A DNA stretch of 36,766 nt, from assembly GCA_934098375.1 (NCBI GenBank), contig CAKOOC010000011.1, positions 1 to 36,766 on the forward strand, in the 5' to 3' direction. Shown here piece after piece: positions 33,056-36,766 of this stretch. This DNA is from an uncultured Bacilli bacterium (GTDB lineage Bacteria; Bacillota_I; Bacilli_A; RF39; UBA660). The position numbers and the translations under genes are program-made. The stretch's first letter is position 1, and each line of letters opens with the position of its first letter. The notes below the pieces were generated by a model. It did no database searches and was not told the origin of the DNA. It saw nothing but the letters and a program-made list of their open reading frames with translations.

Positions 33056-34342
33056 TTATTTTTTTGGTTTAATAATATCTAATCCGCCCATATATGGTCT
33101 TAAAACTTCCGGAATGGTAACGCTTCCATCTTCATTATAATTATTTTCTATTACGGCAATTAGTCCACGAGGTGATGCTACAACGGTGTTATTTAGAGTA
33201 TGTAAGAAATAGTTACCATTTTCACCTTTTACTCTTATTCCTAATCTTCTTGCTTGAGCATCTCCTAAATTTGAACAAGAACCTACTTCAAAGTATTTCT
33301 TTTGTCTTGGACTCCATGCTTCGATATCACATGATTTAACTTTTAAATCAGCTAAATCTCCTGAGCAGCATTCTAATTGTCTTACAGGAACGCACCAGTT
33401 TCTAAAGATTTCAACCGTGTATTTCCACATTTCTTCATAATATTTCATAGAGTCTTCTGGTTCGCAAAGAACAATCATTTCCTCTTTTTCAAACTGATGA
33501 ACACGATATAATCCTCTTTCTTCTAGTCCGTGAGAGCCACCTTCTTTTCTAAAACATGGAGAGTAAGAAGTCATTTTAATTGGTAATTCTTCTTTTTTTA
33601 GCATTTGATCTTTAAAGCGGCCAATCATAGAATGTTCTGATGTACCAATTAGATATAAGTCCTCGCCTTCAATTTTATACATCATAGCTTCCATTTCCGG
33701 GAAAGACATTACACCAGTAACCACATTGGCATGAATCATAAATGGCGGAATAGCATATGTAAATCCTTTAGCAATCATGTAATCTCTGGCATAAGCAATC
33801 ATAGCTTCATGTAAACGAGCTATATCACCTAGTAAGTAATAAAAACCTTCACCACTAGTGCGGCCAGCAGCTTCTTTATCCATCCCATTTAAATTCATGA
33901 TGATATCAGCGTGATACGGAATTTCATATGTAGGAACTAAAGGATCACCAAATTTTTCTACTTCAACGTTTTCACTATCATCTTTACCAATCGGAACAGA
34001 TGGATCAATGATATTAGGAATTACCATCATTTTTTCTTTTATTAAAGCATTCTTTTTTTCTTCAGATATTTCTAAAATTTTGATTTGTGCATCCATATCA
34101 GCAATTTTTTGCTTTATTTTTTCAGCTTCATCTTTTTTTCCTTCTTTCATAAGCATACCAATGCTTTTAGAAAGATTATTTTTTTCGTTTCTTAAATTAT
34201 CACCTTTTAATTTAGCTTCTCTAACTTCTTTATCAAGTTCAAAAACTTCATCTACTAAAGGTATTTTTTCTTCTTGAAATTTCTTTTTGATATTTTCTTT
34301 TACTAATTCTTTGTTTTCTCTAATTAATTTAATATCTATCAT
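33056..34342 (-). CDS. serS: Seryl-tRNA synthetase
   Basis: SerRS charges tRNA-Ser using serine and ATP. The N-terminal coiled-coil arm (about 25-105) and the class II catalytic core are complete: motif 2 SPCFRKEGGSHGLEERGLYRVHQF and motif 3 LNNTVVASPRGLIAVIEN, with GTSEHSM for serine binding. The 428-aa length is normal. The ATG at 34342 is chosen: AAAGG is 9 bases before it, and the ATG at 34351 overlaps that ribosome site. A T-box leader precedes it and a small membrane-protein gene follows after 9 bp. Confidence 0.97.
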   Translation of the reverse strand: MIDIKLIRENKELVKENIKKKFQEEKIPLVDEVFELDKEVREAKLKGDNLRNEKNNLSKSIGMLMKEGKKDEAEKIKQKIADMDAQIKILEISEEKKNALIKEKMMVIPNIIDPSVPIGKDDSENVEVEKFGDPLVPTYEIPYHADIIMNLNGMDKEAAGRTSGEGFYYLLGDIARLHEAMIAYARDYMIAKGFTYAIPPFMIHANVVTGVMSFPEMEAMMYKIEGEDLYLIGTSEHSMIGRFKDQMLKKEELPIKMTSYSPCFRKEGGSHGLEERGLYRVHQFEKEEMIVLCEPEDSMKYYEEMWKYTVEIFRNWCVPVRQLECCSGDLADLKVKSCDIEAWSPRQKKYFEVGSCSNLGDAQARRLGIRVKGENGNYFLHTLNNTVVASPRGLIAVIENNYNEDGSVTIPEVLRPYMGGLDIIKPKK

Positions 34343-34382
34343 TTTTATCATCCTTTCTTAATAATAGATTAGCCTTTAAATA

Positions 34383-34575
34383 AAATAAAAAGATGATACC
34401 AAAGGAGCATATAAATGCGGTACCATCCTTAAACTACTTTATTTTTATAACGGCTAGGCCGGGTGCGATTAACACCGCTAATAGGTAGATAAATTAAGTA
34501 GTTTATTAGTTTCCATCAACCACTAACTTTCTATAAAACATTCTTAATTATTGTCCTATATATTCGCTTTCTTTG
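34383..34575 (-). promoter_or_regulatory. T-box riboswitch leader of serS, specifier UCU (Ser)
   Basis: Minus strand from about 34575 to 34383. Stem I upper region AAGTTAGTGGTTGATGGAAACT (34508-34532), then specifier loop TCTACC with UCU at 34487-34489 (Ser codon followed by the usual ACC). Next a GC-rich stem II/pseudoknot region (34444-34478), then the T-box GGTACCGCA (34416-34425). The alternative terminator pairs GATGGTACC with GGTATCATC (34419-34427 and 34392-34400) followed by TTTTT. Uncharged tRNA-Ser would stabilise the antiterminator and raise serS expression. Confidence 0.93.
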
Positions 34576-34578
34576 TTT

Positions 34579-34608
34579 ATTTTAACACATTTTTTTATGG
34601 TAAATCAA
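34579..34608 (-). promoter_or_regulatory. Promoter of the serS T-box transcript
   Basis: TTGATT (34603-34608), 18-bp spacer, TAAAAT (34579-34584), with TGTGT before the -10, minus strand. Confidence 0.6.
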
Positions 34609-34617
34609 GAGGCCTAA

Positions 34618-35616
34618 TCATTTTACCCTATAATACATTTGATTTTTGCTAGTTGGTTTATCAGGAATTGTTAAAAGAATTAATCCTTCTTCAATCGCGG
34701 GATCTAAATATTTTGATCTTAATGTTTCTTTTGATTTTATTTCTAATTTTTCCATTATTTCATAGGCACTCATAGGTACATTTAATTTCATTACATTTAG
34801 TAACTTATTAATATTAAGCATTTTTTCTGTTAAAGTTTCTTTAGCATTTTCAACTAAACTTAAAATTACTTCGTCTATCATTTTTAACATAAACTCAATA
34901 AATTCATTGGAACTAGCTGCTTCATGACAATGAGAAATAGCAGCATAATATTCACTTTGATATTCTTTTATTCTTGTTTCGATTGGTAAATATTCAAACA
35001 ATTCTTTCCAATTTGTTAATAATATATTTTGCCATAGTCTAGCCATTCTTCCGTTACCGTCTGCAAAGGGATGAATAAATACAAATTCATAATGGAATAC
35101 TGATGATAATATTAAAGGATGGATAGTATCTTTATTATTTTTAATCCAGTTAAACAATTGAGTCATTAAAGGCTCTACTTGTTTTGCAGGTGGACAAGCA
35201 TGAATGCAGTGCCCTTTACTATCAAAAACTCCTTCACCACCAGTTCTAAATTTTCCGGATAATTCGATGGTTTTTTCAGTCATTACGCCATGAACCATTT
35301 TTAAGTCTTTTAATGAATATGGATTAACTTCTTTAATCATCTCATATGCTTTATAGGCATTTAATACTTCTTGGATTTCTTTTTGTGGTCCTAAAACATA
35401 TTTGCCGGCAATTACATCTTTAACTTCAGATAAAGATAATGAATTTGCTTCAATTGCTAGAGATGAATGGATAGATTTAATTTTATTATTTCTTCTTAAA
35501 TTAGGCATTTTTTCCAAATAAGTGTAGTTATCAATTTTGCCGATTTTTTCCATTATAGAAGAGATATAATCAAGCATCGTATTAGTAATTGTAAATGGTG
35601 GATTATAATTATCCAT
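34618..35616 (-). CDS. Fic family protein (putative AMP transferase)
   Basis: Fic proteins usually transfer AMP from ATP to hydroxyl side chains. The 332-aa protein has the active-site motif HPFADGNGRMAR at 182-193, complete. SSLAIEAN at 51-58 resembles the class II N-terminal inhibitory helix ((S/T)xxxE(G/N)), although the residue after Glu is Ala. The C-terminus (about 255-330) looks like a winged helix. AGAAGGTGA precedes the ATG. It is encoded alone, without an antitoxin partner. It follows the Gly-rich gene after a 97-bp gap. Target unknown. Confidence 0.92.
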   Translation of the reverse strand: MDNYNPPFTITNTMLDYISSIMEKIGKIDNYTYLEKMPNLRRNNKIKSIHSSLAIEANSLSLSEVKDVIAGKYVLGPQKEIQEVLNAYKAYEMIKEVNPYSLKDLKMVHGVMTEKTIELSGKFRTGGEGVFDSKGHCIHACPPAKQVEPLMTQLFNWIKNNKDTIHPLILSSVFHYEFVFIHPFADGNGRMARLWQNILLTNWKELFEYLPIETRIKEYQSEYYAAISHCHEAASSNEFIEFMLKMIDEVILSLVENAKETLTEKMLNINKLLNVMKLNVPMSAYEIMEKLEIKSKETLRSKYLDPAIEEGLILLTIPDKPTSKNQMYYRVK

Positions 35617-35671
35617 AGTAAATCACCTTCTATGTTTATTATACCGTAAAAATTGTTCTTATGCAATTTAT

Positions 35672-35704
35672 CTTGCTTAAATCTTACTTAAATCTTGCTT
35701 AAAT
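35672..35704. repeat. Three tandem copies of an 11-bp unit
   Basis: CTTGCTTAAAT, CTTACTTAAAT, CTTGCTTAAAT follow each other directly, between the Gly-rich gene and the Fic gene. One base differs in the middle copy. Confidence 0.85.
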
Positions 35705-35713
35705 TGTTAAAGA

Positions 35714-36766
35714 TTAGCTTTGATGATTACGAATTATAATAATGCCGGAGCCACCATTTCCACCGGAATATTTCCATTTAGTGGCACCATATCCAGCGCC
35801 GCCTCCGCCGCCTCCGGTATTAGCGGTACCAGAACTAGCACTAGATCCTCCGGTAGGACTGCCTTCATTATTATCTCCACGACTACCAGCGCCGCCTCCG
35901 CCAGCACCGCCGGCACCACCATAGTATGCTCCTTCCCAGGTAGACGCGCTGCCACCACCGCCGCCGCCAGCGTATCTTCCATATTTTTCTTCATTACCCC
36001 ATGGTATTGTGGAAACCCCTCCACCAGCACCTCCGCCACTAGGAGCACTTCCACCATTAGTTCCGCCCGGTTTTCCGCTATCTAAATGATTGTAGCCACC
36101 ATTGCCGCCACCGGAACCACCGGCTCCACCGTATCCTTGACGAACATAATCAGAAGCTGGCAAACCATAATCACCGCCGGCTCCTCCTGCCGCTGAATTT
36201 CCAAATATTGATGTAGTTCCACCAGTACCACCCGCACTGCCAGCTACTGATTTACCACCAGCGCCAATTACAGCAGCGTATTCGGTATCTTTTGCGGCTT
36301 TGTATGTAAAACTTTTTACATAGCCGCCTCCGCCACCACCTGATGAAAAACCGCCACCATTCCATGCTCCAGCGCCGCCTCCGCCAACTAGGAATATATC
36401 TAAGTTGTATGTATCTGGATATATCATTTTAAAAGTGCCACTTTGTAAAAATTTTATAAACCAGTTGCCATCACCTTCATCAGTTATTTTTACATATGCT
36501 TCATCTTTTGATTTATCTTCCCCATTTACTAAATATTGAAATGTTGGTAATGGTGTGTCTGTTTCATTAAATCTGGCTTTACAGACAGTATTACCTATTG
36601 CTTTTGTTACATTTACTTCCCATCTTGTCCCATTCCAGTATCCATCTGCTGTTGTCACATCTGATTCATCACCATTTTTGTCATAGCAAGTTAGTCTTAA
36701 TACGAAGTTTCCATTTGAAGGAAAGTCATAACTTTCTACTTCTTCACCATTTGTATAAGCTATAGT
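35714..36766 (-). CDS. Glycine-rich surface protein, C-terminal part (5' end outside window)
   Basis: The frame is open to the right edge (350 residues visible). The first ~100 visible residues are polar, with a beta-rich layout (GYWNGTRWEVNV, GNWFIKFLQSGTFKMIYPD) and DIFLVGGGGAG, the entry typical of Gly_rich_2-type domains. About 230 residues follow made of Gly runs spaced by Ser, Ala, Tyr and Asn (GGGGGG, AGGAGG, GGNGG) and a hydrophobic end SGIIIIRNHQS. The stretch is GC-rich compared with its surroundings because Gly codons dominate. Similar glycine-rich regions occur in surface and phage-tail-like proteins; function unknown. The GTG at 36658 is internal, not the start. Confidence 0.85.
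   Translation of the reverse strand, partial: TIAYTNGEEVESYDFPSNGNFVLRLTCYDKNGDESDVTTADGYWNGTRWEVNVTKAIGNTVCKARFNETDTPLPTFQYLVNGEDKSKDEAYVKITDEGDGNWFIKFLQSGTFKMIYPDTYNLDIFLVGGGGAGAWNGGGFSSGGGGGGYVKSFTYKAAKDTEYAAVIGAGGKSVAGSAGGTGGTTSIFGNSAAGGAGGDYGLPASDYVRQGYGGAGGSGGGNGGYNHLDSGKPGGTNGGSAPSGGGAGGGVSTIPWGNEEKYGRYAGGGGGGSASTWEGAYYGGAGGAGGGGAGSRGDNNEGSPTGGSSASSGTANTGGGGGGAGYGATKWKYSGGNGGSGIIIIRNHQS

Noticed and set aside
35720..36085. Long open frames antisense to or shifted from the Gly-rich gene (Ser/Thr/Ala- or Pro-rich)
   Set aside because: They come from the codon bias of the Gly repeat; no ribosome site or family signal.
1..36766. CRISPR array, tRNA or rRNA genes
   Set aside because: No regularly spaced repeats and no cloverleaf or rRNA-like sequence were noticed in the gaps.

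Overview
AT-rich low-GC Gram-positive-type DNA, with the standard code in use: TGA ends several genes, including two ATGA stop/start overlaps in the pilus operon and the rsmA-like gene. Gene content (SepM and YlbJ, SpoVD/MraY/FtsW wall genes, SpoVIF, a T-box serS, extended -10 promoters, AGGTGAT-type ribosome sites) fits a member of the Bacilli, probably an uncultured gut lineage; the lineage is inference. Almost every gene lies on the minus strand; ylbJ is the only convincing plus-strand gene. Gene spacing is very tight, with stop codons, promoters and terminators overlapping.

Layout. 1-2338: mutS, cut by the window edge. 2418-5416: an unknown protein, the SepM-like PDZ/Lon protease and the divergent YlbJ-like membrane protein. 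5417-7206: a prepilin-like protein and a FtsW/RodA paralogue. 7277-11788: a Tad (Flp-type) pilus operon (two TadE-like proteins, TadZ, TadA, TadB, TadC). 11887-13518: a monocistronic protein of unknown function built from two copies of a ~240-residue unit. 13569-18162: a surface-polymer acylation operon (MBOAT, DHHW protein, lipoprotein, SGNH esterase) ending in a divergent RsmA/KsgA-like methyltransferase. 18284-20750: a GT4 glycosyltransferase and an AAA/DUF4143 ATPase.

20960-24878 looks like a decayed ~3.9 kb integrative element inserted in the 3' end of the division gene ftsW. It carries a broken large serine recombinase, a 52-codon ORF and a three-gene cargo operon headed by a HExxH putative metallopeptidase. 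A ~142 bp direct repeat containing the last 33 codons of ftsW flanks it; in those codons the two copies differ only at synonymous sites, as expected if the element brought a foreign replacement gene end.

24776-28880 is a shortened division/cell-wall cluster (ftsW/spoVE, mraY, spoVD-type PBP with a PASTA domain). 28933-32242 holds a gene-tail remnant, a class I amidotransferase-like hydrolase, an unknown protein, SpoVIF and a membrane-anchored unknown. 32402-34608 is serS with a Ser (UCU) T-box leader, followed by a small membrane-anchored protein. 34618-35616 is a Fic protein. 35714-36766 is the C-terminal part of a very glycine-rich, probably surface-exposed protein cut by the right edge.

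I see no rRNA, tRNA or CRISPR array. The best candidates for undescribed biology are the element that repairs ftsW together with its HExxH cargo, and the duplicated 543-residue protein beside the Tad locus.
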